This document shows positions 24,175 to 32,584 of a stretch of 64,000 bases of DNA, in pieces; the stretch's first letter is position 1, and each line of letters begins with the position of its first letter. The notes below the pieces were generated by a model. It searched no databases, was not told the origin of the DNA, and was given only the letters and a program-made list of their open reading frames with translations. Source of the stretch: Streptomyces sp. SKN60. Its GTDB lineage: Bacteria; Actinomycetota; Actinomycetes; Streptomycetales; Streptomycetaceae. The stretch spans positions 1 through 64,000 of the forward strand of contig NZ_JAHTMW010000027.1 in the NCBI RefSeq assembly GCF_026236535.1, written 5' to 3'. Both the position numbers and the translations under genes were made by a program.

Positions 24175-25419
24175 TCAGACGGTCCGCACACCCTTCCGCC
24201 AGACCTCCGCGACCAGCGGCACGCCCGGCCGGTACGCCAGGTGCACGTGCGACGGCGCGTCGAGGACGATCAGGTCCGCGCGGGCGCCGGGGGCGAGCCG
24301 GCCCACGTCGGTGCGGCGCAGCGCCGCCGCGCCGCCGGCCGTCGCGGACCACAGCGCCTCGTCGGGCGTCATCAGCATGTCGCGGACGGCGAGCGCGATG
24401 CAGAACGGCATCGAGGAGGTGAAGGACGAGCCGGGGTTGCAGTCCGTGGACAGCGCGACCGTCACGCCCACGTCGAGCAGCCGCCGCGCGTCCGGCCACT
24501 CGGCGCGGGTGGAGAACTCGGCGCCCGGCAGCAGCGTCGCCACCGTGTTGCCCTGCGCGAGCGCGTCGATGTCGGCGTTCGTGAGGTGGGTGCAGTGGTC
24601 GGCGCTCGCCGCGTCCAGCTCGACCGCGAGCTGCACGCCGGGGCCGTACGTCAGCTGGTTGGCGTGTACCCGGGCCTGCAGGCCCTTCGCCTGGCCGGCC
24701 TTGAGGATCGCCCGGGCCTGGTCGCCGTCGAAGGCGCCCTTCTCGCAGAAGACGTCGACCCAGCGGGCGTACGGCGCGCAGGCGTCCAGCATCGCGCCGG
24801 TCACCAGCTTCACGTACCCGGCGGGGTCGTCCGCGTAGTCCGGCGACACGATGTGCGCGCCGAGGTAGGTGACCTCGTCGGTGTGCTCGGCGGCGATGCG
24901 CAGCGCGCGGGCCTCGTCCTCGACGGTGAGGCCGTAGCCGGACTTGGTCTCGAAGGTCGTGGTGCCCTGGCGCAGCGCCTCCCACATGTAGCGGGCGACG
25001 TTGGCGGACAGCTCGGCGTCGGTGGCGGCGCGGGTCGCGGCGACGGTGGTGCGGATGCCGCCCGCCTTGTACGCCTGGCCGGACATCCGGGCGTTGAACT
25101 CCGCTGTCCGGTCGCCCGCGAAGACGAGGTGGGAGTGGGAGTCGACGAAGCCGGGGATCACCGCCCGGCCGCCGACGTCGACCCGGTTGTCAGTGGCCGG
25201 TGCTTTGCTTGTCTCACCGACCCAGACGACGCGGTCGCCGTCGACGACGACGGCCGCGTCCTGGATCAGACCGAGTGGCGAACCATCACCGAGGGAGGGG
25301 TCGTTGGTGACGAGACTGGCGATGTTGGTGATCACCGTGGCGGTCGCCGCCACGGCGCTGTTCGCGCTCGTGGGTCCGGTGCTCGCCGCCGGGTTGTTCG
25401 TCGCCGCGGGGCCGTTCAT
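24175..25419 (-). CDS. hutI: Imidazolonepropionase
   Basis: 414-residue metal-dependent hydrolase of the amidohydrolase superfamily, opening imidazolone-5-propionate to N-formimino-glutamate, the third step of histidine breakdown. Metal and substrate features: VIPGFVDSHSHLVFAGDR, TTFETKSGYGL, HANQLTYGPG, SADHCTHL and STDCNPGSS. GGAGG precedes the ATG. The hydrophilic N-terminal ~30 residues (MNGPAATNNPAAST) are an unusual extension. It is the last gene of the hut cluster but is separated from hutF by a TnpB element, so its expression may now depend on a new promoter; a hairpin sits directly upstream of its ribosome-binding site. Confidence 0.95.
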   Translation of the reverse strand: MNGPAATNNPAASTGPTSANSAVAATATVITNIASLVTNDPSLGDGSPLGLIQDAAVVVDGDRVVWVGETSKAPATDNRVDVGGRAVIPGFVDSHSHLVFAGDRTAEFNARMSGQAYKAGGIRTTVAATRAATDAELSANVARYMWEALRQGTTTFETKSGYGLTVEDEARALRIAAEHTDEVTYLGAHIVSPDYADDPAGYVKLVTGAMLDACAPYARWVDVFCEKGAFDGDQARAILKAGQAKGLQARVHANQLTYGPGVQLAVELDAASADHCTHLTNADIDALAQGNTVATLLPGAEFSTRAEWPDARRLLDVGVTVALSTDCNPGSSFTSSMPFCIALAVRDMLMTPDEALWSATAGGAAALRRTDVGRLAPGARADLIVLDAPSHVHLAYRPGVPLVAEVWRKGVRTV

Positions 25420-25439
25420 CGGATACCTCCGAGGAAAAT

Positions 25440-25455
25440 CCCCGATTCGACGGGG
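25440..25455. promoter_or_regulatory. Hairpin directly upstream of the hutI ribosome-binding site
   Basis: CCCCG-attcga-CGGGG inverted repeat. Read on the hutI strand it is followed by ATTTTCCTCGGAGG, so a small GC stem with a T-run precedes the Shine-Dalgarno. Read on the other strand it resembles the right-end hairpin of the adjacent TnpB element. It may be an attenuator, a transcription stop or an element relic. Confidence 0.4.
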
Positions 25456-25565
25456 AGGGGGATCGGACTCCTGCGGAGCAGGACATGAAGCAGGGTTTCG
25501 CCCCCGGTACGGAAGGCCGTGCCCTGACCAGCAGGTTTGATCTTCACAAATCGCATCACTAGCTT

Positions 25566-26771
25566 GTGAGAATGACCGTGACGTGTGTGAAGCGGGCGTT
25601 CAAGTACCGCTTCTTCCCGACCGATGCGCAGGCGGCTGAGCTGTCGCGCACGTTCGGGTGTGTGCGGAAGGTCTACAACCTGGCGCTGGCCGCGCGTACA
25701 GAGGCGTGGGTGCGGCAGGAGCGGGTCAACTACAACGCCACGTCGGCGATGCTGACGGCGTGGAAGAAGACCGAGGAACTCGCCTACCTGAACGAGGTGT
25801 CCTCGGTGCCGTTGCAGCAGTGCCTGCGGCACCTGCAGACGGCGTTCACCCTCTTCTTCGGCAAGCGGGCCAAGCACCCGCGCTTCAAGTCGAAGAAGAG
25901 GTCGAGGAAGTCCGCCGAATACACAACCAGCGGTTTCCGCTTCCGAGGCGGCGAACTGACCCTGGCGAAGATGTCCGAGCCTCTGGACATCGTGTGGTCC
26001 CGGCCCTTGCCCGAGGCCGCGGAGCCGTCCACGGTGACTGTGTCGCAGGACGCGGCCGGGCGCTGGTTCGTCTCCATGCTGTGCGAGGACTCGACCGTCA
26101 AGCCGCTGCCGGTGAACGACGACGCCGTGGGTATCGATGTAGGACTTGACCACCTGCTGACCCTGTCCACGGGTGAGAAGATCGCCAACCCCCGGCACGA
26201 ACGCCGGGACCGTGCGCGGCTCGCACGCGCTCAGCGGGAGCTGTCGCGCAAGGCTATGGGTGACGGCGCCAACCGGGCCAAGGCCCGCCGCAAGGTCGCC
26301 AGGATCCATGCCCGGATCGCCGACCGCCGGCGCGACGGCCTGCACAAGCTGACCACTCGTCTCGTGCGTGAGAACCAAACGCTCGTGATCGAGGACCTGA
26401 CCGTGCGCAACATGGTCAAGAACCGGAGACTCGCCCGCGCCGTCAATGACGCCGCGTGGGCGGAGTTCCGGAGCCTGCTGGAGTACAAGGCAGCCTGGTA
26501 CGGACGGGAAGTGATCGCGGTCGACCGCTTCTTCCCCTCCTCCAAGCTGTGCTCCCACTGCGGCACCCTCGCGAAGAGGATGCCGCTCAACGTCCGCACC
26601 TGGACGTGCGAGAGCTGCGGCACGGCCCATGACCGGGACGTGAACGCGGCTCGTAACCTTCTGGCCGCCGGGCTGGCGGTGACAGTCTGTGGAGCTGGTG
26701 TAAGACCTCAACGGAGAACTCCAGGCGGGCAGTCGGCGACGAAGCAGAAACCCTCACGGCGCAAGCCGTGA
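25566..26771 (+). CDS. tnpB: TnpB RNA-guided nuclease (IS605 OrfB family)
   Basis: 401 residues, normal TnpB size. N-terminal HTH_OrfB_IS605-type motif KRAFKYRFFPTDAQAAELSR and VRKVYNLALAAR. The RuvC triad is intact: Asp191 (VGIDVGLDHL), Glu276 (LVIEDLTVRNM) and Asp356/358 (HDRDVNAARNLLAA). The zinc finger is CSHC...CESC (Cys329, 332, 348, 351). Starts at GTG 25566 or ATG 25572. TnpB proteins use an RNA derived from their own 3' end as a guide to cut targets, promoting element retention. Everything needed for activity appears present. Confidence 0.93.
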   Translation: MRMTVTCVKRAFKYRFFPTDAQAAELSRTFGCVRKVYNLALAARTEAWVRQERVNYNATSAMLTAWKKTEELAYLNEVSSVPLQQCLRHLQTAFTLFFGKRAKHPRFKSKKRSRKSAEYTTSGFRFRGGELTLAKMSEPLDIVWSRPLPEAAEPSTVTVSQDAAGRWFVSMLCEDSTVKPLPVNDDAVGIDVGLDHLLTLSTGEKIANPRHERRDRARLARAQRELSRKAMGDGANRAKARRKVARIHARIADRRRDGLHKLTTRLVRENQTLVIEDLTVRNMVKNRRLARAVNDAAWAEFRSLLEYKAAWYGREVIAVDRFFPSSKLCSHCGTLAKRMPLNVRTWTCESCGTAHDRDVNAARNLLAAGLAVTVCGAGVRPQRRTPGGQSATKQKPSRRKP

Positions 26772-26806
26772 GAATCCCCCTCGTCCACGAGGGGGAAGAA
26801 GCCAAG
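26640..26806 (+). ncRNA. Probable omega (reRNA) guide-RNA scaffold of the TnpB element
   Basis: In this family the guide RNA overlaps the tnpB 3' end and finishes at the element's right end. Here a perfect 9-bp hairpin CCCCCTCGT-cc-ACGAGGGGG (26776-26795) lies five bases past the tnpB stop and is followed by AAGAAGCCAAG. The RNA would then run into flanking DNA as guide, i.e. GTGAGGCGTCTCTCC from 26807, towards the hutF 3' end. The 5' limit given is approximate. Confidence 0.6.
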
Positions 26807-26831
26807 GTGAGGCGTCTCTCCTTCAGTCAGC

Positions 26832-28166
26832 TCAGCCGCGCAGGGCGGCGATCGAATCCGCGAGGGCCCGGGCCACGTCGGGAACGGATACGTGGGTCCC
26901 GTCCCGGACGACCTGCCGCCCGCCCACGATCGTGTGGCGTACGTCCGCGGCCGACGCTGCGAATACCGCCGTCTCGGCTGCCAGACGCGGTACCGGTCCC
27001 GCTGTCCTGACGGAGTCGAGCGCGATCGTCGTGAAGTCGGCGAGCGCGCCCGTCTCCAGGCGGCCGGCGTCGGGCCGGCCGAGGGCCGCGTGACCGTCCG
27101 CCGTGGCCGCGCGGAGCAGCGCCGCCGCGGTCCAGTGGCCGCGGGTCCTGGTCCGCAGGCGCTCGTTGAGCTCCATCGCGCGCGCCTCCTCCAGGAGGTC
27201 GATGACGGCGTGGCTGTCGCTGCCGAGCGAGAGCGGGGAGCCGGCCCGCTGGAGGGCGACGGCGGGGCCGATGCCGTCGGCGAGGTCGCGTTCGGTGGTC
27301 GGGCACATGCAGGTGCCGGTGGCCGTCGAGCCGATCAGCGCGATGTCGGCGTCCGTCATGTGGGTGTTGTGGACGCCCACCGTGCGCGCGCCGAGCACGC
27401 CGTGGTCGGCGAGCAGCTGGGTCGGGGTGCGGCCGTGGGCCGCCCGGCAGGCGTCGTTCTCCGCGGTCTGCTCGGAGAGGTGGACGTGCAGCGGGGCCTG
27501 GCGGTCCTGGGCCCAGCGGGCCACGGTCGCCAGCTGGTCCGCGGGGACGGCGCGCACCGAGTGGATGGCGGCGCCGATCCGTACGCCGTCGCGTTCCTTG
27601 AGCGCCGAGACCCGCTCGGCCCAGGCGTCGGCCGTCCCGTCGGAGAAGCGGAGCTGGTGCTGCTCGGGGGCGGCGCCGAAACCGGAGGAGAGGTAGGCGG
27701 TGTCGAGGAGGGTGATACGGATGCCGGCGTCGGCGGCGGCCGCGATCAGGGCCTCGCCCATGGCGTTGGGGTCGGCGTAGGGGGTGCCGCCGGGCGCGTG
27801 GTGGAGGTAGTGGAACTCGCCGACGGCGGTGATGCCGGCGAGGGCCATCTCCGCGTACACGGCGCGGGCGAGTGCGAAGTAGCTGTCGGGGGTGAGCCGC
27901 TGGGCGACGCCGTACATGACCTCGCGCCAGGTCCAGAAGGTGCCGGAGCCGACCTGGACGGTGCCGCGCAGGGCCCGGTGGAAGGCGTGGCTGTGGGCGT
28001 TGGCGAGGCCCGGGATCGTCAGGCCGCGCAGGACGACCGCGCCGGGCGGCGGGGCCTCGGCCCCGGTCCGTACGGCGGTGATCCGGCCGTCGGCCACTTC
28101 GAGCACCACGCCCGGCTCGACGTGGGTGTCGAGCCAGGCATGCTCCAGCCAGTACGTCACCTGCAC
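26832..28166 (-). CDS. hutF: Formimidoylglutamate deiminase
   Basis: 444-residue amidohydrolase that deaminates N-formimino-L-glutamate to N-formyl-L-glutamate plus ammonia. Motifs: GLTIPGLANAHSHAFHRALRG (metal HxH), GEFHYLHHAPGGTPY, HVHLSEQTAENDAC, HNTHMTDADI and LGSDSHAVIDLLEEARAM. It overlaps the upstream M20 gene by 10 bp and belongs to the hut operon. The TnpB element abuts its 3' side. The presence of HutF implies the five-step route through formylglutamate. Confidence 0.94.
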   Translation of the reverse strand: MQVTYWLEHAWLDTHVEPGVVLEVADGRITAVRTGAEAPPPGAVVLRGLTIPGLANAHSHAFHRALRGTVQVGSGTFWTWREVMYGVAQRLTPDSYFALARAVYAEMALAGITAVGEFHYLHHAPGGTPYADPNAMGEALIAAAADAGIRITLLDTAYLSSGFGAAPEQHQLRFSDGTADAWAERVSALKERDGVRIGAAIHSVRAVPADQLATVARWAQDRQAPLHVHLSEQTAENDACRAAHGRTPTQLLADHGVLGARTVGVHNTHMTDADIALIGSTATGTCMCPTTERDLADGIGPAVALQRAGSPLSLGSDSHAVIDLLEEARAMELNERLRTRTRGHWTAAALLRAATADGHAALGRPDAGRLETGALADFTTIALDSVRTAGPVPRLAAETAVFAASAADVRHTIVGGRQVVRDGTHVSVPDVARALADSIAALRG

Positions 28167-29449
28167 GCGAGGCCCTCCAGTACGTCGGCGAGTGCGTGGA
28201 CGCCCGCCACGCAGTCGTCCTCGGCCGCGAACTCGGCCGGGGAGTGCGAGACGCCCGTGGGGTTGCGCACGAACAGCATGGCGGTCGGGATCGAGGCGGA
28301 CAAAATACCCGCGTCGTGTCCGGCGCCGGTGCCGAGGACCGGGACCTTGGTGCCGGTGGCGTCGGCGAGCAGCCGGCCGAGCTCCTCGCGCAGGGCGTGC
28401 CCGAACTCGACGACCGGCGTGAACGACTCGCGTACGACGGCGAGGTCGACGCCCCGGCGGACGGCGTGGTCACGGGCGGCGGCCTCGATGCCGGCGACGA
28501 CGGCGTCCAGGGACTCCTGGTCGGCGGCGCGGGCGTCGAGCCAGCCGCGGACGAGCGAGGGGATGGCGTTGACGCCGTTGGGCTCGACGGCGATCTTGCC
28601 GAAGGTGGCGACGGCGCCCGCGAGTTCGGCCTCGTGGCGGGCCGCGAGGACGGTCTCGGCGTACGGCAGCATGGGGTCGCGCCGGTCGACGAGCCGGGTG
28701 GTGCCGGCGTGGTTGGCCTCGCCGTGGAAGTCGTACCGCCAGCGGCCGTGCGGCCAGATGGCGGAGGCGATGCCGACGGGGTCGCCGGACAGGTCGAGGG
28801 TGCGGCCCTGCTCGACGTGGAGCTCGACGAAGGCGCCGATGCGGGCGAGCCGCTCCGGGTCGTGGCCGATGGCCTCGGGGTCGTGGCCGGCGGCCTCCAT
28901 GGCCTGCGGCAGCGAGATCCCGTCCGCGTCGCGCAGCTCGAAGGCCTTCTCCTTGGTCAGCTGGCCGGAGGTGAGCCGGGAGCCGACGCAGGCGAGCCCG
29001 AAGCGGGCGCCCTCCTCGTCGCCGAAGTTGACGATGGCGAGGGGCCGCTTGAAGGAGACGCCGCGGGCGCGGAGTTCGTCGAGGGCGGCGAAGGCGGACA
29101 CGACGCCGAGCGGGCCGTCGAAGGCGCCGCCGTCGGGCACGGAGTCCAGGTGGGAGCCGGTGACGACGGCGTCGCCCGCGGTGCGGTCGCCGAGCCAGGC
29201 CCACTGGTTGCCGTTGCGGTCGGTCTCGACGTCGAGCCGGCGGGCCTCGGCCTGCATGCGGAACCAGAGGCGGCAGTCGGCGTCGGCGGCGGTCCAGGCG
29301 TAGCGGCGGTAGCCGCCGGAGTCCGTGTTGCGGCCGATTCCGTGCAGGCTGCGCCACATCGCGTGGAACGAGGGGGAGTCCCCCCGCCCCGCCGAGGCGG
29401 CCCGGGCGGAGCCGCGGGGCGCCTCGGCGGCGTCGTGGGACGAGGTCAC
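28157..29449 (-). CDS. M20-family amidohydrolase (allantoate amidohydrolase-like)
   Basis: 430-residue zinc amidohydrolase resembling allantoate amidohydrolases and N-carbamoyl-amino-acid hydrolases. Metal-site motifs: VTGSHLDSVPDGGAFDGPLG (HxD...D), FGDEEGARFG (the EE pair), ELHVEQGR and GTGAGHDAGILS. It sits between hutU and hutF with overlaps on both sides (ATGA with hutU; 10 bp with hutF), so a role in histidine breakdown is likely. No HutG-type deformylase is present in the cluster, and this enzyme could take N-formylglutamate; this is inference. Annotation as allantoate hydrolase would be by homology only. Confidence 0.88.
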   Translation of the reverse strand: MTSSHDAAEAPRGSARAASAGRGDSPSFHAMWRSLHGIGRNTDSGGYRRYAWTAADADCRLWFRMQAEARRLDVETDRNGNQWAWLGDRTAGDAVVTGSHLDSVPDGGAFDGPLGVVSAFAALDELRARGVSFKRPLAIVNFGDEEGARFGLACVGSRLTSGQLTKEKAFELRDADGISLPQAMEAAGHDPEAIGHDPERLARIGAFVELHVEQGRTLDLSGDPVGIASAIWPHGRWRYDFHGEANHAGTTRLVDRRDPMLPYAETVLAARHEAELAGAVATFGKIAVEPNGVNAIPSLVRGWLDARAADQESLDAVVAGIEAAARDHAVRRGVDLAVVRESFTPVVEFGHALREELGRLLADATGTKVPVLGTGAGHDAGILSASIPTAMLFVRNPTGVSHSPAEFAAEDDCVAGVHALADVLEGLACR

Positions 29450-31110
29450 GCGGAATCACCCTCGCGCATCGGGACGCGGACGCCCTTCTCGTCGGCGACC
29501 CGCTCGGCGATGTCGTAGCCGGCGTCGACGTGGCGGATGACGCCCATGCCCGGGTCGTTGGTGAGCACGCGGCGGATCTTCTCGCCGGCGAGCTTGGTGC
29601 CGTCGGCGACGGAGACCTGGCCGGCGTGGATGGAGCGGCCCATGCCGACGCCGCCGCCGTGGTGGATGGAGACCCAGGAGGCGCCGGAGGCGACGTTGAC
29701 CATGGCGTTGAGCAGCGGCCAGTCGGCGATGGCGTCGGAGCCGTCGAGCATGGCCTCGGTCTCGCGGTACGGGGAGGCCACCGAGCCGCAGTCGAGGTGG
29801 TCGCGGCCGATCGCGAGCGGGGCGGCGAGGGTGCCGTCGGCGACCATGTCGTTGAACATGGCGCCGGCCTTGTCGCGCTCGCCCTGGCCGAGCCAGCAGA
29901 TGCGGGCGGGCAGGCCCTGGAAGTGGACGCGCTCGCCGGCCATCTTGATCCAGCGGTGCAGGGACTCGTTCTCCGGGAAGAGGTCGAGGATCGCCTTGTC
30001 CGTCTTGTGGATGTCGCTCGCCTCGCCGGACAGCGCGGCCCAGCGGAACGGGCCCTTGCCCTCGCAGAACAGCGGGCGGATGTAGGCGGGGACGAAGCCG
30101 GGGAAGGCGAAGGCGCGGTCGTAGCCGGCCAGCTGGGCCTCGCCGCGGATGGAGTTGCCGTAGTCGAAGACCTCGGCGCCGGCGTCCATGAAGCCGACCA
30201 TGGCCTCGACGTGCTTGGCCATGGACTCGCGGGAGCGCTGGGTGAACCCGGCCGGGTCCTTGGCGGCGGCGTCGGCCATGTCCTCGAAGGCGACGCCGAC
30301 GGGGAGGTAGGACAGCGGGTCGTGGGCGGAGGTCTGGTCCGTCACGATGTCGATCGGGGCGCCCTCGGCGAGCATCTGCGGGAGCAGCTCGGCGGCGTTG
30401 CCGAGGAGGCCGATGGAGAGCGGGCGGCGGGCGTCGCGGGCCTCGGTGGCGAGCTGGAGGGCGTGGGCCAGGTTGTCGGCCTTGACGTCCAGGTAGCGGT
30501 GCTCGATGCGGCGCTCGATGGCGCGCGGGTCGCAGTCGACGCAGATCGCGACGCCGTCGTTCATGGTGACGGCGAGCGGCTGGGCGCCGCCCATGCCGCC
30601 GAGGCCGGCGGTCAGGGTGATGGTGCCGGCCAGGGTGCCGCCGAACTTCTTCGCGGCGACGGCGGCGAAGGTCTCGTAGGTGCCCTGGAGGATGCCCTGG
30701 GTGCCGATGTAGATCCAGGAGCCGGCGGTCATCTGGCCGTACATGGTGAGGCCGAGGGCCTCAAGACGCCGGAACTCCTCCCAGTTGGCCCAGTCGCCGA
30801 CCAGGTTGGAGTTGGCGATGAGGACGCGCGGGGCCCACTCGTGGGTCTGCATGACGCCGACCGGGCGGCCGGACTGGACCAGCATCGTCTCGTCCTGCTT
30901 CAGCGTGCGCAGGGTGCGGACCATGGCGTCGAAGGAGCGCCAGTCGCGGGCGGCCTTGCCGGTGCCGCCGTAGACGACGAGCTTGTCGGGGTGCTCGGCG
31001 ACCTCGGGGTCGAGGTTGTTCTGGAGCATCCGGAGGGCGGCCTCCTGCTGCCATCCCAGGGCGCTCAGTTCCGTACCGCGCGGTGCCCGTACGGGTCGGG
31101 GTCCTGACAT
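29446..31110 (-). CDS. hutU: Urocanate hydratase
   Basis: 554-residue NAD-dependent urocanase, step two of histidine degradation. Recognisable stretches: LRMLQNNLDPEVAEHPDKLV, YVGTQG-type YIGTQGILQGTYETF, GLGGMGGAQPLAVTMNDGV and MGRSIHAGQVSVADG, with the NAD-binding and active-site Cys region (CEGKGPFRWAAL, RICWLGQG). GGAGG precedes the ATG. First gene of the hut operon here, with a good promoter 36 bp upstream; histidase (hutH) is not in the window. Confidence 0.97.
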   Translation of the reverse strand: MSGPRPVRAPRGTELSALGWQQEAALRMLQNNLDPEVAEHPDKLVVYGGTGKAARDWRSFDAMVRTLRTLKQDETMLVQSGRPVGVMQTHEWAPRVLIANSNLVGDWANWEEFRRLEALGLTMYGQMTAGSWIYIGTQGILQGTYETFAAVAAKKFGGTLAGTITLTAGLGGMGGAQPLAVTMNDGVAICVDCDPRAIERRIEHRYLDVKADNLAHALQLATEARDARRPLSIGLLGNAAELLPQMLAEGAPIDIVTDQTSAHDPLSYLPVGVAFEDMADAAAKDPAGFTQRSRESMAKHVEAMVGFMDAGAEVFDYGNSIRGEAQLAGYDRAFAFPGFVPAYIRPLFCEGKGPFRWAALSGEASDIHKTDKAILDLFPENESLHRWIKMAGERVHFQGLPARICWLGQGERDKAGAMFNDMVADGTLAAPLAIGRDHLDCGSVASPYRETEAMLDGSDAIADWPLLNAMVNVASGASWVSIHHGGGVGMGRSIHAGQVSVADGTKLAGEKIRRVLTNDPGMGVIRHVDAGYDIAERVADEKGVRVPMREGDSA

Positions 31111-31138
31111 GGCGGTGCCTCCTCGAATGTGGTTCAGA

Positions 31139-31174
31139 TATTCACATCCTGACCGTCTGAATAGACTTAGTCAA
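31139..31174 (-). promoter_or_regulatory. hutU promoter with overlapping inverted repeats
   Basis: On the minus strand TTGACT (31174-31169), a 17-base spacer and CAGGAT (31151-31146) fit a housekeeping promoter, placing a transcript start near 31139. The spacer holds GTCT-attc-AGAC, and TATTCA (31139) pairs with TGAATA (31158) across the -10. A TATTCAG element recurs upstream of the rpiR-type gene nearby, suggesting shared control. Confidence 0.55.
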
Positions 31175-31213
31175 CAGCTGCGCGTCCGACCCGCCGAGTG
31201 GTGCCATGGACGC

Positions 31214-32584
31214 ATGACGCTCTCCGAACGCGACCGGGCCGTCCGCGCCGCCGTCGAGCAAGGACTCCTCTCCCCCGCCGAGCCCGTCACCGCACTCCTC
31301 GACGTGACCGGCATCCGCGCCTCCACCACCGCCCTGACCAGCGCATTCACCGCCGTCACCAGCGCCCCCGTGCTGCACGCCTTCGCCGTCAAGGCCTGCC
31401 CGCTCGTGCCCGTGCTGCGCCTCCTGTACGAGTCGGGGCTCGGCGTCGAGGTCGCGAGCCCCGGCGAGCTGGCGCTCGCCCGCGCCGCCGGGATCCCGCC
31501 CTCCCGCACCGTCCTCGACTCCCCCGCCAAGACCCACGCCGAGCTGCGCCAGGCCCTCGCGCTCGGCATCGCGGTCAACGCCGACAACCTCCAGGAACTG
31601 GCCAGAATCGACGCCCTGGTCGCCTCCGCGCCCACCGCCTCGCCGCTCGGACTGCGGGTGAACCCGCAGGTCGGCGCCGGTTCCATCGGCGCGCTCTCCA
31701 CCGCGACCGCCACCTCCAAGTTCGGCGTGGCGCTGCGCGACGAGGGCGCCCGCGAGGCCGTCGTCCAGGCCTATCTGGACCGGCCCTGGCTCACCCGCCT
31801 GCACACCCACACCGGCTCCCAGGGCATCCCGCTCGCCCTGATGGCCGAAGGCGTCGCCGCCGCGTACGCGCTCGCCGAGGAGATCAACGCCAAGGCCGGC
31901 CGGCAGCAGATCGACACCCTCGACATCGGCGGCGGGCTCCCGGTCAACTTCGCCTCCGACGAGGAGACCCCGACCTACGCCGACTACGCCCGGCTGCTCG
32001 CCGCGACCGTCCCCGGACTGCTCGACGGGCGCTACGCGCTGGTCACCGAGTTCGGGCGCTCGCTGCTCGCCAAGCACGGCACGGTCCTGGCCCGGGTCGA
32101 ATACACCAAGACCTCCGGCGGCCGCCCCATCGCCGTCACCCACGCGGGCGTCCAGATCGCCACCCGCACCGTCTACGCGCCCGGGTCCTGGCCGCTGCGG
32201 ATCCTCGCGTACGACGCCGAGGGCCGGCCCCGCACCGGCGAGCCGGTGGTCCAGGACGTGGCCGGGCCCGCCTGCTTCGCCGGGGACCTGCTGGCCACCG
32301 GCCGCGCCCTGCCGCCGCTGCGCCCCGGCGACGTGGTGGCGGTGCCGGACACCGGCGCCTACTACTTCGCCCACCACTACGCGTACAACAGCCTGCCCCG
32401 GCCTGCCGTGCACGGTTTCACCCCGACGGACGACGGCGGGACGGTCTTCGTCGCCGTGCGCCCCGCCCAGACCCTCGACGAGATCGTGGCCGAGTCCGGC
32501 GGCGCCCGGTCCGGCGTCCTGGTGCACGAACCGATGCGCGATCCGGTGCGCGATCCGGCGCCGGATGCTGACATGGAGGCATGA
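31214..32584 (+). CDS. PLP-dependent decarboxylase (DapDC/ODC alanine-racemase fold)
   Basis: 456-residue fold-III PLP enzyme of the diaminopimelate/ornithine/arginine decarboxylase group. The Schiff-base lysine is Lys60 in HAFAVKACPLVPVL. Other landmarks: GVEVASPGELALARAAGI, LGLRVNPQVG, HTHTGSQG, DIGGGLPVNF (phosphate-binding glycines) and VPDTGAYYFAHHYAYNSLP near the C-terminus. It differs from the primary LysA type in several motifs, so the substrate is uncertain. It diverges from hutU and overlaps the SRPBCC gene by ATGA. Whether it acts on an amino acid linked to histidine metabolism is unknown. Confidence 0.87.
   Translation: MTLSERDRAVRAAVEQGLLSPAEPVTALLDVTGIRASTTALTSAFTAVTSAPVLHAFAVKACPLVPVLRLLYESGLGVEVASPGELALARAAGIPPSRTVLDSPAKTHAELRQALALGIAVNADNLQELARIDALVASAPTASPLGLRVNPQVGAGSIGALSTATATSKFGVALRDEGAREAVVQAYLDRPWLTRLHTHTGSQGIPLALMAEGVAAAYALAEEINAKAGRQQIDTLDIGGGLPVNFASDEETPTYADYARLLAATVPGLLDGRYALVTEFGRSLLAKHGTVLARVEYTKTSGGRPIAVTHAGVQIATRTVYAPGSWPLRILAYDAEGRPRTGEPVVQDVAGPACFAGDLLATGRALPPLRPGDVVAVPDTGAYYFAHHYAYNSLPRPAVHGFTPTDDGGTVFVAVRPAQTLDEIVAESGGARSGVLVHEPMRDPVRDPAPDADMEA

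Larger units (their letters stand above)
25456..26806 (+). mobile_element. IS200/IS605-type TnpB element between hutF and hutI
   Basis: A TnpB-only element without TnpA, opposite in orientation to the hut operon. Left-end structure may include TCCTGC-gga-GCAGGA at about 25470-25484. The right end is the strong hairpin plus AAGAAGCCAAG ending near 26806. The left bound is a guess, and no target duplication is expected for this family. It separates hutF from hutI, which I recall as adjacent in other Streptomyces. Confidence 0.65.
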
